From assembly GCA_018001225.1 (NCBI GenBank), contig JAGNIJ010000018.1, forward strand, positions 1-64,000: DNA of 64,000 bases, given 5' to 3'. A program made the position numbers and the translations under genes. Source of the DNA: Kiritimatiellia bacterium. GTDB taxonomy: Bacteria; Verrucomicrobiota; Kiritimatiellia; CAIQIC01; JAGNIJ01. The notes under the pieces are model-generated. The model had not been told where the DNA came from. It did not search any database and worked only from the letters and a program-made list of their open reading frames with translations. Within the stretch, counting starts at the first letter, position 1, and each line of letters starts with the position of its first letter. Shown here in pieces: positions 54,991 through 63,286 of the stretch.

Positions 54991-55875
54991 ATGTTTGACG
55001 TGGGGCCCTACATGGCCGCGCACCGCGCGCGGATCGACAAGGAGCTGGACCGGTACCTGCCGCCGGCCAACACGCGGCCCGCCGTGCTTCACGAGGCCAT
55101 GCGGTACAGCGTATTCGCGGGCGGCAAACGGCTGCGGCCGATTCTCTGCGTGGCCGCCTGCGAGGCCGTATGCGGCTCCGCCGAGCCCGCGTGGCTCCCC
55201 GCGTCGGCCCTCGAGCTGCTCCACACCTACACGCTGATCCACGACGATCTGCCCGCGATGGACAACGACACGCTCCGGCGCGGCAAGCCGACCTGCCACG
55301 TGCAATACGGCGAGGCCAACGCCATTCTCGCCGGGGACGCGCTGCTGACGATGGCCTTCGAGTGGATGGCGCGCAGCCTGCCGCCGCCGCCTTACCAGCC
55401 GGGACACTACGTGCTCGAACTGGCGGAGGCCGCGGGCAGCATCGGCGTCATCGGCGGGCAGGTCGAGGACCTGGCCGCCGAGGGCCAGCCGGCGACCGCC
55501 GCCCTGGTCGAGCACATTCACCAGCGCAAGACCGGCGCGCTGATCCGGGCCTCGCTGCGGATCGGGGCGGCCGCGGGCGGAGCCGGCGAGGAAGAGTTCA
55601 TGGCCCTGACCCAATACGGAGAAGACCTCGGGCTCGCCTACCAGATCACCGATGACATCCTGGACGCGACCGCCACCACGGAGGCGCTGGGCAAGACCGC
55701 CGGCAGCGACCGGCAGCGCAAGAAATGCACGTGGGTCGCGGTGCACGGGCTGGAGAGCGCATGGAACAAGGCCCAGACCCTGGCCGCGCGCGCCGCGGAG
55801 GCCCTCAAGCTGCTCCATCGCAAGGCCGAGACCCTCAAGGCGCTCGCCCACTTTCTGGTCAACCGGGATTCCTGA
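54991..55875 (+). CDS. ispA: Polyprenyl (farnesyl/geranylgeranyl) diphosphate synthase
   Basis: 294-aa trans-prenyltransferase of the IspA type. The first Asp-rich motif is DDLPAMD (85-91) with HDDLP context, GGQVEDL lies in the middle and the second motif DDILD is near 221-225; FAGGKRLRP binds diphosphate. Short-chain product (C15 or C20) is expected from the DDxxxxD spacing and length. It provides prenyl diphosphates for quinones and undecaprenol. Product length is not certain. Confidence 0.93.
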   Translation: MFDVGPYMAAHRARIDKELDRYLPPANTRPAVLHEAMRYSVFAGGKRLRPILCVAACEAVCGSAEPAWLPASALELLHTYTLIHDDLPAMDNDTLRRGKPTCHVQYGEANAILAGDALLTMAFEWMARSLPPPPYQPGHYVLELAEAAGSIGVIGGQVEDLAAEGQPATAALVEHIHQRKTGALIRASLRIGAAAGGAGEEEFMALTQYGEDLGLAYQITDDILDATATTEALGKTAGSDRQRKKCTWVAVHGLESAWNKAQTLAARAAEALKLLHRKAETLKALAHFLVNRDS

Positions 55876-55986
55876 TAGCCATCCGGCGATGCACCAAGCC
55901 GTGCGTTTATGCGGCATCGCCTCGATAAACACATACAGGGGGCACTGTCATTCGCTCACGAGAGGCGATGCCCATGCCGCTCGATC

Positions 55987-56018
55987 CCTAGGCCATACTT
56001 TGTAAAGTATGGCCTAGG
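55987..56018. repeat. Palindrome copy 1
   Basis: CCTAGGCCATACTTT-GT-AAAGTATGGCCTAGG: 15-bp perfect arms with a 2-nt centre. Extended by one base on each side it matches copy 2 at 32 of 34 positions. No T-tract. Confidence 0.85.
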
Positions 56019-56120
56019 CACCCCATGTCTCGGCACGTGTTGTATCTCCGCATCCGCTTTATGGCAGGATAGTTACGTCATGTTCAGGCATGCTTTTTTG
56101 TGAAAACTAGCTGCGCCTGA

Positions 56121-56154
56121 CCCTAGGCCATACTTTGCAAAGTATGGCCTAGGG
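56121..56154. repeat. Palindrome copy 2 (perfect 34 bp)
   Basis: CCCTAGGCCATACTTTG and its exact reverse complement abut with no spacer, 102 bp after copy 1. Differences from copy 1 (centre GC versus GT; last base G versus C) both complete the symmetry here. Confidence 0.85.
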
Positions 56155-56205
56155 TGATGTCCCGAAAAGAACCTGGCTCTAATCGTGTCGCGCGGCTGGC
56201 CCGGT

Positions 56206-56314
56206 GGGAGCGGCAGGTTGTGAAGCGCCGCGCAGGGTCCAGCCTTCCAACCTCTTGTTCACCCGCGAGACAGGCTCGCGGGGCCCTCTCCGTGCATGAG
56301 GACCTCCGGGACAC
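56206..56314. repeat. Dispersed repeat copy 2
   Basis: Aligns with 37213-37329 in the same orientation: CAGGTTGTG near the start, then CTTGTTCACCCGCGAG (56254-56269), GGCTCGCGGGG, CCGTGCATGAGGA and CTCCGGGACAC. Here there is a single unit rather than a tandem. Confidence 0.65.
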
Positions 56315-56400
56315 GAGGCCTGGATGAATTCACCATCACAGACAAGAAGGGCCGCCTGATGGGACTCATACCAAATCCGGGTGAATGCGGGTAGATTTCG

Positions 56401-56461
56401 GGCTCGCAGGAGCTCGCCCCTCCATGATTCCTGCCACTGGAGGGCGGAGCTCTGCGACGCC
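56401..56461. repeat. Imperfect inverted repeat, CCCTCCA/TGGAGGG core
   Basis: Arms 56401-56424 and 56438-56461 are complementary apart from small bulges (GGAGCTCGCCCCTCCA versus TGGAGGGCGGAGCTC). The core resembles the hairpin at 36928-37012. Confidence 0.6.
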
Positions 56462-56598
56462 GTTCGTACCGCCTCTCACCCGTACCTGGTATCAAGGGCG
56501 TGCATGTCGTCCAGGAGCGATCGGGTTCGAAAAGCCCCCAAGCCGGGGCCAGAGCCGGCACGCCTATGCGGAAAGTTCCGCGACGCCCAGGGCCGCCG

Positions 56599-57453
56599 TC
56601 AGAAGATAACGGTCTTGTTGTTGTAGACGAGGACCTTTTTCTGGAGATGCCACAACACCGCCCGGGCCAGCACGATTTTCTCCAGATCCTGGCCCTGCCG
56701 CACGAGATCCGCGACCGTCTGCCGGTGCGAGACGCGCACGACGTCCTGCTCGATGATCGGCCCCTCGTCGAGGCGCTCCGTCACGTAGTGGGCCGTGGCG
56801 CCAACGATCTTCACGCCGCGCGCGTGCGCCGAGTGGTACGGCTTCGCACCCGGGAACGCCGGGAGGAAGGAGTGATGAATGTTGATGATCCGGTTCGGGA
56901 ACCGCCGCACGAATTCGCCGGACAGGATCTGCATGTAGCGGGCCAGCACGACAGTGTCCACCCGCTCCGCCTCCAGGAGCCGCAGTTCCTGCTCCTCCAG
57001 CGCCGCCCGGCTGTCCTTGTTCACGGGCACGAGGTGGAACGGGATGCCGAAGCGCTCGGCCGCCGGCCGCAGGTCGGAATGGTTGCCGATGACCAGCGGA
57101 ATGTCCGCGTCCAGTTCGCCGGCCTCGTGGCGCGCGAGCAGGTCGTAGAGGCAATGGGATTGGGTCGAGACGAAGATCGCCACGCGCGGCCGCCGGTCGG
57201 AAAAGAACAGCTGCCAGTCCATGCGCCGCGGCGCGGCGAGCCGCGCCAAGGCCTCGCCCAGCCGCTCGCGGGGGATCCGGAACCCCTCCAGTTCCCATTC
57301 CACCCGGGCAAAAAAAACGTTCTGCTCGACATCCACATGCTGATCGAGATGCAGTATATTGCCGTTCTCGGCGGCGATGAATCCCGACAGGGCGGCCACG
57401 ATGCCCCGCTGGTCGGGGCAGGAAATCAGCAGAATGGCGGTGTTCGGATTCAT
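56599..57453 (-). CDS. purU: Formyltetrahydrofolate deformylase
   Basis: 284 aa. The N-terminal ACT domain begins ILLISCPDQRGIVAAL. The formyltransferase-like catalytic domain has NIHHSFLPAFPGAKPY and GATAHYVTERLDEGPIIEQD, keeping the Asn-His-Asp active-site trio. It hydrolyses 10-formyl-THF to THF and formate, balancing one-carbon units. ATG at 57453; divergent from gnd across 51 bp. Confidence 0.95.
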   Translation of the reverse strand: MNPNTAILLISCPDQRGIVAALSGFIAAENGNILHLDQHVDVEQNVFFARVEWELEGFRIPRERLGEALARLAAPRRMDWQLFFSDRRPRVAIFVSTQSHCLYDLLARHEAGELDADIPLVIGNHSDLRPAAERFGIPFHLVPVNKDSRAALEEQELRLLEAERVDTVVLARYMQILSGEFVRRFPNRIINIHHSFLPAFPGAKPYHSAHARGVKIVGATAHYVTERLDEGPIIEQDVVRVSHRQTVADLVRQGQDLEKIVLARAVLWHLQKKVLVYNNKTVIF

Positions 57454-57464
57454 GATATGTTGTT

Positions 57465-57492
57465 ATTTTAGTCCAACGGGTACGACCTGCAA
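57465..57492 (-). promoter_or_regulatory. Promoter candidate for purU
   Basis: Minus strand TTGCAG (57492-57487), 16 nt, TAAAAT (57470-57465). Transcription would start about 5 nt before the ATG, so a very short leader. The -35 is weak. Confidence 0.4.
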
Positions 57493-57504
57493 GGAGCAAT
57501 GCGC

Positions 57505-58956
57505 ATGAGCACGGCGGATATCGGCTTGATCGGGCTGGCGGTAATGGGCGAGAACCTGATCCTGAACATGGAGAGCCGCGGCTTCACCGTCGCCTGCTAC
57601 AACCGGACCGCCGCCCGGGTCGAGGCCTTCGTGCAGGGCCGCGCCCGGGGGAAAAAGATCGTCGGCTGCGTCACGCTCGCGGACTTCTGCCGCGCCCTGC
57701 GCCGGCCCCGCAAGGTGATGCTGATGATCAAGGCCGGCGCGGCGGTGGACCAGCAGATCGAGGCGCTGCTCCCCCTGCTGGAGCCCGGGGACCTGATCGT
57801 GGACGGGGGCAACAGCCTCTTCACCGACACCCGGCGCCGCGCGCAGGCGCTCGCCGCCCGCGGCCTGCTGTTCGCCGGCACGGGCGTGTCCGGCGGCGAG
57901 GAGGGCGCGCTGACCGGCCCCAGCATCATGCCCGGCGGCCACGCGGAGGCCTGGCCGCTGCTGCAGCCGATCTTCCAGGCCATCGCCGCCCGCGTGGACG
58001 GCACCCCGTGCTGCGAGTGGATCGGCGCGGACGGCGCCGGGCACTTCGTGAAGATGGTCCACAACGGCATCGAGTACGGCGACATGCAGATGATCGCCGA
58101 GGCCTACGCGCTGCTCCGGGACGCCCTCGGGCTTTCGGCCGACGAACTCTCCGCCGTCTTCCGCGAGTGGAACGCCGGCGAACTGAACAGCTACCTGGTC
58201 GAGATCACGGCGGACATCCTCGCCCGGAAAGACGAGGAGACCGGCCGCCCGCTGCTCGACCTCATCCTCGACACGGCCGGGCAGAAAGGCACGGGCAAGT
58301 GGACCAGCCAGGCCGCGCTCGACCTCGGCGCGGCGGCGCCGACCATGGCGGAGGCCGTCTTCGCCCGGTGCCTCTCGGCTCTCAAGGACGAGCGGGTCGC
58401 CGCCTCCGGGCTCCTGGCCGGCCCCGCGAGGAAGCCCGTCGGCCGGCGGGCGACCTTCATCAAGGACGTGCGCCGGGCGCTGTACGCCAGCAAGATCTGC
58501 TCCTACGCGCAGGGCTTCCAGCTCATGCGCGCCGCGGCAGCGGAATACGCCTGGTCGCTGAACTACGGGCCCATCGCCATGATCTGGCGCGGCGGGTGCA
58601 TCATCCGCGCGCAGTTCCTCGGCCGGATCAAGGACGCGTTCGGTAAACAGCCGGACCTGCCCAATTTGCTCGTGGCGCCGTATTTCCAGAAGGCGCTCAA
58701 GCGCTGCCAGGGCGGCTGGCGTCGCGCGGTCGCCGCGGCGGTCAAGCTCGGCATCCCGGTCCCCGCCTTCTCCAGCGCGCTCGCCTACTATGACGCCTAC
58801 CGGAGCGAGCAGTTGCCGGCCAATCTCCTGCAAGCCCAACGGGATTACTTCGGAGCCCATACCTATGAACGCATCGACAAACCGCGCGGCGAGTTCTTCC
58901 ACACCAACTGGACGGGGCGCGGCGGCACGACCGCCTCGACGACCTATGTCGTCTAA
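57505..58956 (+). CDS. gnd: 6-phosphogluconate dehydrogenase (decarboxylating)
   Basis: 483 aa. NADP site [12 protein letters not shown], the catalytic block [19 protein letters not shown] (Lys, His, Asn, Glu) and the C-terminal NWTGRGG. It converts 6-phosphogluconate to ribulose 5-phosphate with NADPH and CO2. The ATG at 57505 is chosen because AAGGAG (57491-57496) is 8 nt away; an ATG 6 nt earlier is too close. The stop overlaps the next gene by 11 bp. No zwf is adjacent. Confidence 0.95.
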   Translation: MSTADIGLIGLAVMGENLILNMESRGFTVACYNRTAARVEAFVQGRARGKKIVGCVTLADFCRALRRPRKVMLMIKAGAAVDQQIEALLPLLEPGDLIVDGGNSLFTDTRRRAQALAARGLLFAGTGVSGGEEGALTGPSIMPGGHAEAWPLLQPIFQAIAARVDGTPCCEWIGADGAGHFVKMVHNGIEYGDMQMIAEAYALLRDALGLSADELSAVFREWNAGELNSYLVEITADILARKDEETGRPLLDLILDTAGQKGTGKWTSQAALDLGAAAPTMAEAVFARCLSALKDERVAASGLLAGPARKPVGRRATFIKDVRRALYASKICSYAQGFQLMRAAAAEYAWSLNYGPIAMIWRGGCIIRAQFLGRIKDAFGKQPDLPNLLVAPYFQKALKRCQGGWRRAVAAAVKLGIPVPAFSSALAYYDAYRSEQLPANLLQAQRDYFGAHTYERIDKPRGEFFHTNWTGRGGTTASTTYVV

Positions 58957-60058
58957 AAGGATCGTCCTGCCGGTCGCCCTCGTCCTCCTGGCCGGGGCCG
59001 CGGACGCGCGCACCTGGACCAGCCGGTCGGGCTCGCAGATCGAGGCCGAACTGGAATCCGTGCAGGGCGACTTCGTCGTGCTCCGGGCGGCCGACGGGCG
59101 GCAGTTCAAGATCCAAAGCGCCCAGTTGAGCGACGCGGACCAGACCTTCATCGCCGGTAGCGCGGCCGCCCCGGCGCCCGTCCCCGGGGCGGCGCCGACG
59201 GCAGCGCCCGCGGCCGCGCCCCCCCCGGCCGATACCGGCGCCGCGCCGGATCCCGCCACCGCCTGGCTCGCCTGCGCGGCGCCGGACCCGCTGCCGACGA
59301 GCCAGTTCCCGGGCCTCGTGGCCACGAACCTCCCGCGCATGATGCTCTTCGGCCTCCAGTACGGACCGGCCAAGACGGACGTCCTCTATGGCGCCTTCGA
59401 GTCGCCCGATCCGCAGCAGCCGCCCTCCGCGCTCCACCTCTACAGCCCGGAGGCAGAGGGCTACTCGCGGACGGTCACGCTCCAGGGCCTTCGCCGGAAG
59501 GTCGGCGAAGCCCGCGTGACGGGATACAAGGACGTCCGGCTCAAGGCCGCCTTCGGCGACGTCCAGATGAGCACCACGCTGGAGTTCATCTGCGGCATCG
59601 GCCGGAGCGACACGATCATGCTGATGGCCCCCGTGCAACTCGCGCGGGGCGGCCAGTCGACCTCGTTCCTGCTCGGCGGCTACCTCAACAACGACGCCGT
59701 GTACGGGGCCGGCTCGATCAACGCCATGCCCCTGCTCGGCCGGCCCTCGCTGGAGGTGAAGACGTGGATGATGCACGGCCCCGTGCTGACCGGGTTCTGC
59801 CAGGTGGGCAAGTTGAGCCTCATCCCCGGGACCGGCATGGCCTCCACCCTCGCCATCGAGGTCGCGGAACGCGAGTCGGGCCGGGTGCTCGACCGGCTCA
59901 AGGCGGAATTCAACGAAAAGAAATTCGAGGCCGGGCAGCCGGACCGGACCATTAACCAGGCGCTCAAGCTGGAACCGGGCAAGAAGGTCCAGGTGAAATC
60001 CGTCATGGACCTGGGCCCGCTCCTCGGCAAGGCGGAAAAGACCTCGAACTTCTATTGA
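58946..60058 (+). CDS. Exported SHD1-like domain protein
   Basis: 370 aa with signal peptide ([16 protein letters not shown]). Residues ~22-70 resemble an SHD1 domain ([41 protein letters not shown]), a module common in exported proteins of planctomycetes, verrucomicrobia and relatives. An Ala/Pro linker (~72-105) leads to a ~260-aa domain I do not recognise. True start ATG at 58946, overlapping gnd. Function unknown. Confidence 0.75.
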   Translation: MSSKRIVLPVALVLLAGAADARTWTSRSGSQIEAELESVQGDFVVLRAADGRQFKIQSAQLSDADQTFIAGSAAAPAPVPGAAPTAAPAAAPPPADTGAAPDPATAWLACAAPDPLPTSQFPGLVATNLPRMMLFGLQYGPAKTDVLYGAFESPDPQQPPSALHLYSPEAEGYSRTVTLQGLRRKVGEARVTGYKDVRLKAAFGDVQMSTTLEFICGIGRSDTIMLMAPVQLARGGQSTSFLLGGYLNNDAVYGAGSINAMPLLGRPSLEVKTWMMHGPVLTGFCQVGKLSLIPGTGMASTLAIEVAERESGRVLDRLKAEFNEKKFEAGQPDRTINQALKLEPGKKVQVKSVMDLGPLLGKAEKTSNFY

Positions 60059-60135
60059 GCCCGGGGAATTCTGTTGCGATTGCAGCCCGGGAAGAAAACG
60101 ACTATGGTTCGCGACGGAAGGAAGGGGAACCGACC

Positions 60136-61569
60136 ATGAACTCCCTGCTGAAGACCGCGTGCCTGCTGGCCCTGGCCCTGCCGCTGGCCGGTCCCGCGCC
60201 GGCGCAGGAAATCGTCGAGCAACCCGACGCCGGCGTCGTCTACACGATCCCCATCCGCGGGATGATCGAGCCGGCCCTGCTCTACGTGATCCGGCGCGGC
60301 GTTCGGGAGGCCGAGGAGGCGAACGCCCGCGCGATCGTGTTCGTCATGGACACGCCAGGCGGCACCGTGGACGCGGCAGGGGACATCGTGAAAACGATCA
60401 CCGGCCTGAAGATCCCCTCCTATACCTTCGTGGAGAACCACGCCTTTTCGGCGGGCGCGATCATCGCGCTCGCCACGAAAAACATCTACATGGCCCCCGG
60501 CTCGATCATCGGCGACGCCATGCCCATACTCTCCACCCCCTTCGGCGGCGTTCAGGAGATGTCCGAGGACCTCAAGGAAAAATCCGTCGCCGCCGTGGCC
60601 GCGATCATCCGGACCGCCGCCGAGGCCGGCGGCCATGACAAGGAGCTCGCCGAGAAAATGGTCCGCCGCGAGCTGGAGTTCAAGATCGGCGACGAGATCA
60701 TCAGCCCGGAGGGCCAGTTGCTGACGCTGACCAACGTCGAGGCCGAGCGGCCGGTCGGCGATCCGCCCCGCCCGCTGCTCTCCAGCGGGACGGTGGACGA
60801 TCTGGACACCCTGTTGAGAGAGGTGGGCCTGCAGGACGCCGCGGTCCGCAACCTGGAGGTCACGTCCGCCGAGCGGGTGGCCCGGTTCATCGCGGCGCTG
60901 GCGCCCCTGTTCCTGATCGGCGGGCTGCTGGGCATTTACATCGAGATCAAGACGCCGGGCTTCGGGCTGCCCGGCATCCTGGGCATCCTTTCGCTGGCCA
61001 TCTTTTTTTGGGGCCACCACATCGCCGGGCTGGCGGGGATGGAGGAGGTGCTGATCTTCGCGGTCGGCGTGCTGCTGCTGGCCGCGGAGCTGTTCCTGAT
61101 CCCCGGCTTTGGCGCGGTGGGCATCGCCGGCATCGCGCTGATCCTGTGGGCCCTGCTGGGCGCGATGATCCAGCGTTATCCCGGCGCCCCATGGCTGCCG
61201 GCCTGGGACCAGGTCCAGGCGCCGCTGCTGAAACTCTCGATCGCCCTGATCGGCAGCGCGGCCATCGCCGCACTGATCGCCCGGCTGCTGCCCTCCTCGC
61301 CGCTGTTCGGCCGCCTCGTGCTATCCGCCGCCACGCGCCGGTCCGAGGGGTTCGCGGCGGCGGCCGACACGCCCTCGCTCGTCGGCCAGCCGGGCACGGC
61401 GGTCACGCCGCTGCGGCCCGCGGGCACGGCCCTGTTCGGCGAGCGCCGGATTGACGTGGTCACGTCCGGGGAATACATTGACGCGGGTTCCGGCGTGCGT
61501 GTCGTCGAGTGCCACGGGCACCGGGTGGTCGTCGAGGCCGACGCGAAGAATACGCCGGGCGGAGTTTAA
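60136..61569 (+). CDS. Long-form NfeD membrane serine protease (ClpP-class)
   Basis: 477 aa: signal peptide, then a ClpP/SDH-like protease domain (MDTPGGTVDAAGDIV; NHAFSAGAIIAL with Ser105; general-base Lys147 or Lys149). TM helices follow from ~275 to ~400, then a C-terminal OB-fold NfeD domain (VTPLRPAGTALFGERRIDVV). Archaeal 1510-N with Ser-Lys dyad is the model. It may cleave membrane proteins that partner with flotillin or stomatin. AGGGGA precedes the ATG at 60136. First of a four-gene run ending with floA. Confidence 0.9.
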   Translation: MNSLLKTACLLALALPLAGPAPAQEIVEQPDAGVVYTIPIRGMIEPALLYVIRRGVREAEEANARAIVFVMDTPGGTVDAAGDIVKTITGLKIPSYTFVENHAFSAGAIIALATKNIYMAPGSIIGDAMPILSTPFGGVQEMSEDLKEKSVAAVAAIIRTAAEAGGHDKELAEKMVRRELEFKIGDEIISPEGQLLTLTNVEAERPVGDPPRPLLSSGTVDDLDTLLREVGLQDAAVRNLEVTSAERVARFIAALAPLFLIGGLLGIYIEIKTPGFGLPGILGILSLAIFFWGHHIAGLAGMEEVLIFAVGVLLLAAELFLIPGFGAVGIAGIALILWALLGAMIQRYPGAPWLPAWDQVQAPLLKLSIALIGSAAIAALIARLLPSSPLFGRLVLSAATRRSEGFAAAADTPSLVGQPGTAVTPLRPAGTALFGERRIDVVTSGEYIDAGSGVRVVECHGHRVVVEADAKNTPGGV

Positions 61570-61571
61570 AC

Positions 61572-62069
61572 ATGGACCCAACCATTCTCCTGTACGTCAT
61601 CCTGCTGGCGGCCGGGCTGTTCCTGGTGGGCGTGGAAATCTTCGTCCCCGGAGGCATCATCGGGGCCCTTGGGGCCCTTTCCCTGGTCGCGGCCATGTTC
61701 ATCGGGTTCAAGGCCTTTGATCCGCCCTGGGGCCTCGTCAGCGCGGTCGGCATCATCCTCCTCGCCGGCGTCGGCACCGCGTTGTGGATTCGCTTTTTCC
61801 CAAGGACCGCCGCCGGGCGCCACCTGACTCTCTCCAGCGACGGCCGCGAGTTCAAGGCGGCCCCGGCCGCACTCAAGGCGCTGGTAGGCCAGGAGGGACT
61901 GACCCACACCGCGCTCCGTCCGGGCGGGATCGCTACGATCGGGGACCGCCGCGTGGACGTGATCGCCGAGGGCAACTGGATCGAGGCCGGGCGGCGGATA
62001 CGGGTGGTGCAGGTCGAGGGCCCCCGGGTCGTGGTGCGCGAACTGCCGGAAACCGAAAAGGCATCATGA
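61572..62069 (+). CDS. NfeD-like short membrane protein
   Basis: 165 aa with two TM stretches (~5-25, ~30-75) and a C-terminal OB domain (LRPGGIATIGDRRVDVIAEGNWIEAG). It lacks the protease domain. It begins 2 nt after the long NfeD stop and is coupled by ATGA to the next gene. Paralogue of the C-terminal half of its neighbour. Confidence 0.88.
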   Translation: MDPTILLYVILLAAGLFLVGVEIFVPGGIIGALGALSLVAAMFIGFKAFDPPWGLVSAVGIILLAGVGTALWIRFFPRTAAGRHLTLSSDGREFKAAPAALKALVGQEGLTHTALRPGGIATIGDRRVDVIAEGNWIEAGRRIRVVQVEGPRVVVRELPETEKAS

Positions 62070-63262
62070 AAATCTTCGCCGGCATCCTGGGGACAGTCCT
62101 GGCCGTGTCCGCGGCCGCGGCCCCTTTGAGCTTCCAAAGGACCGAGCAGTTCATCCTGGACGAGAACCAGTCCCTCACGAACGAACTCTGGCTGGTCACC
62201 GCGGCGGCCGATATCCGGGGCGTGATCGCGGACGACCTGTTCGCCGTCGGCGGCACACTCCTCGTCGCCGGGGACCTGGGCCGCGACGTCTGGGCGCTCG
62301 GCAAGGAAGTGGATTTCACCGGGCGGGCGGCGGGCCACACCCGGATCGCCGGCAGCGTCCTGGATATCCGCGGCACCGCGAACGGCAACCTGATCGCGTT
62401 CGGGCGCTCGGTGAGCATGACCGCCGGAAGCGCGGTGAACGGGGACGCAGTGCTCGCGGGCGAGGATGTCGTCGTCGAGGGCCGGATCGGGGGCCGCGCG
62501 CAGATCTACGCCAAGCGCCTCACCTTGAGCGGCCGTTTCGAGAACATGGTCCGCGTGTTCGCGGAGGATATCGTCGTGCATCCCGGCACGGAAATCCGGG
62601 GCGACCTGGAGTACACGGCGCCGCGCGACCTGATCCTGGACCAGCGGGTCGTGTTGGCCGGGCAGTTGATCCGCAAGGAGCCACTCATCCCGACCCCGTC
62701 GACGAGCCTGCGCGAGGTGATTTCCGCGCAGATGCTCCTTTTCTCGGCGGCCCTGCTGGTCGCCATGCCCTTCCTGGCCGTCTTCCCGCGGTACGCGGGC
62801 CGCTCGGTGCGCCTGCTGCGCGGGTCGGCCTGGAAGTGCGCCCTCGCCGGGTTCGCCGCATTCGCGCTGTTCCCCATGGCCATCCTGATCCTGCCGTTCA
62901 CGATCGTCGGCCTGCCCTTGGGCGTGATGCTGCTCCTCGCCTTCCTGCTGCTCCTCTACTTGAGCAAGTTCATCGTCGCGCTGGCGCTGGGCGGATGGCT
63001 CCTCCGGCGGCGCGGCCCGGCGCCTTTCTGGCGCGCGTTGTCCACGCTGGCCTTCGGCCTGGTCCTGCTCTACGTCCTGGTCAGCCTGCCGGGTATCGGC
63101 CTGGCCGCGTGGCTGCTGACCCTGTGCCTGGGGCTGGGCAGCCTGCTGTTGTCCGTCTTTTTGCCGGCGCCGGAGGAACCTCCCGCGCCGCCGCCGCTGC
63201 CGTCCCCCGGGGCCGTCCCCCCCGCGCCGCCGCCCCTGCCCCCTTCCATGGAGAACCCGTAA
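62066..63262 (+). CDS. Exported bactofilin-like beta-helix with C-terminal membrane domain
   Basis: 398 aa. Signal peptide (GILGTVLAVSAAAA), then residues ~45-215 form short hydrophobic repeats (DIRGVIADDLFAVGGTLLVA; GNLIAFGRSVSM; GDAVLAGEDVVVEGRI) like a bactofilin/polymer-forming beta-helix. Then ~5 TM helices (~225-365) and a Pro-rich tail (PPAPPPLPSPG...). Bactofilins are usually cytosolic; this one appears to be extracytoplasmic. It sits between nfeD and floA, suggesting a membrane-domain scaffold. Confidence 0.75.
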   Translation: MKIFAGILGTVLAVSAAAAPLSFQRTEQFILDENQSLTNELWLVTAAADIRGVIADDLFAVGGTLLVAGDLGRDVWALGKEVDFTGRAAGHTRIAGSVLDIRGTANGNLIAFGRSVSMTAGSAVNGDAVLAGEDVVVEGRIGGRAQIYAKRLTLSGRFENMVRVFAEDIVVHPGTEIRGDLEYTAPRDLILDQRVVLAGQLIRKEPLIPTPSTSLREVISAQMLLFSAALLVAMPFLAVFPRYAGRSVRLLRGSAWKCALAGFAAFALFPMAILILPFTIVGLPLGVMLLLAFLLLLYLSKFIVALALGGWLLRRRGPAPFWRALSTLAFGLVLLYVLVSLPGIGLAAWLLTLCLGLGSLLLSVFLPAPEEPPAPPPLPSPGAVPPAPPPLPPSMENP

Positions 63263-63286
63263 CATTGAACAAGGAGTGAGACTGCC

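Larger units (their letters stand above)
55876..56598. other. 723-bp repeat-rich region between convergent ispA and purU
   Basis: No gene is supported; short frames are GC-driven. Contents in order: palindrome copy 1 (55987-56018), a 102-bp AT-richer spacer, palindrome copy 2 (56121-56154), the dispersed repeat copy 2 (56206-56314) and a hairpin (56401-56461). The region separates two 3' ends, so promoters are not expected. Confidence 0.65.

Noticed and set aside
55987..56154. Rho-independent bidirectional terminators for ispA and purU
   Set aside because: Perfect symmetry but no T-tract on either strand, AT-rich stem centre, and more than 100 bp from the ispA stop; repeat or binding site fits better.
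56259..56561. 100-codon minus-strand protein in the 56-kb gap
   Set aside because: Spans the hairpin and repeat; composition is GC-driven with no family signature.
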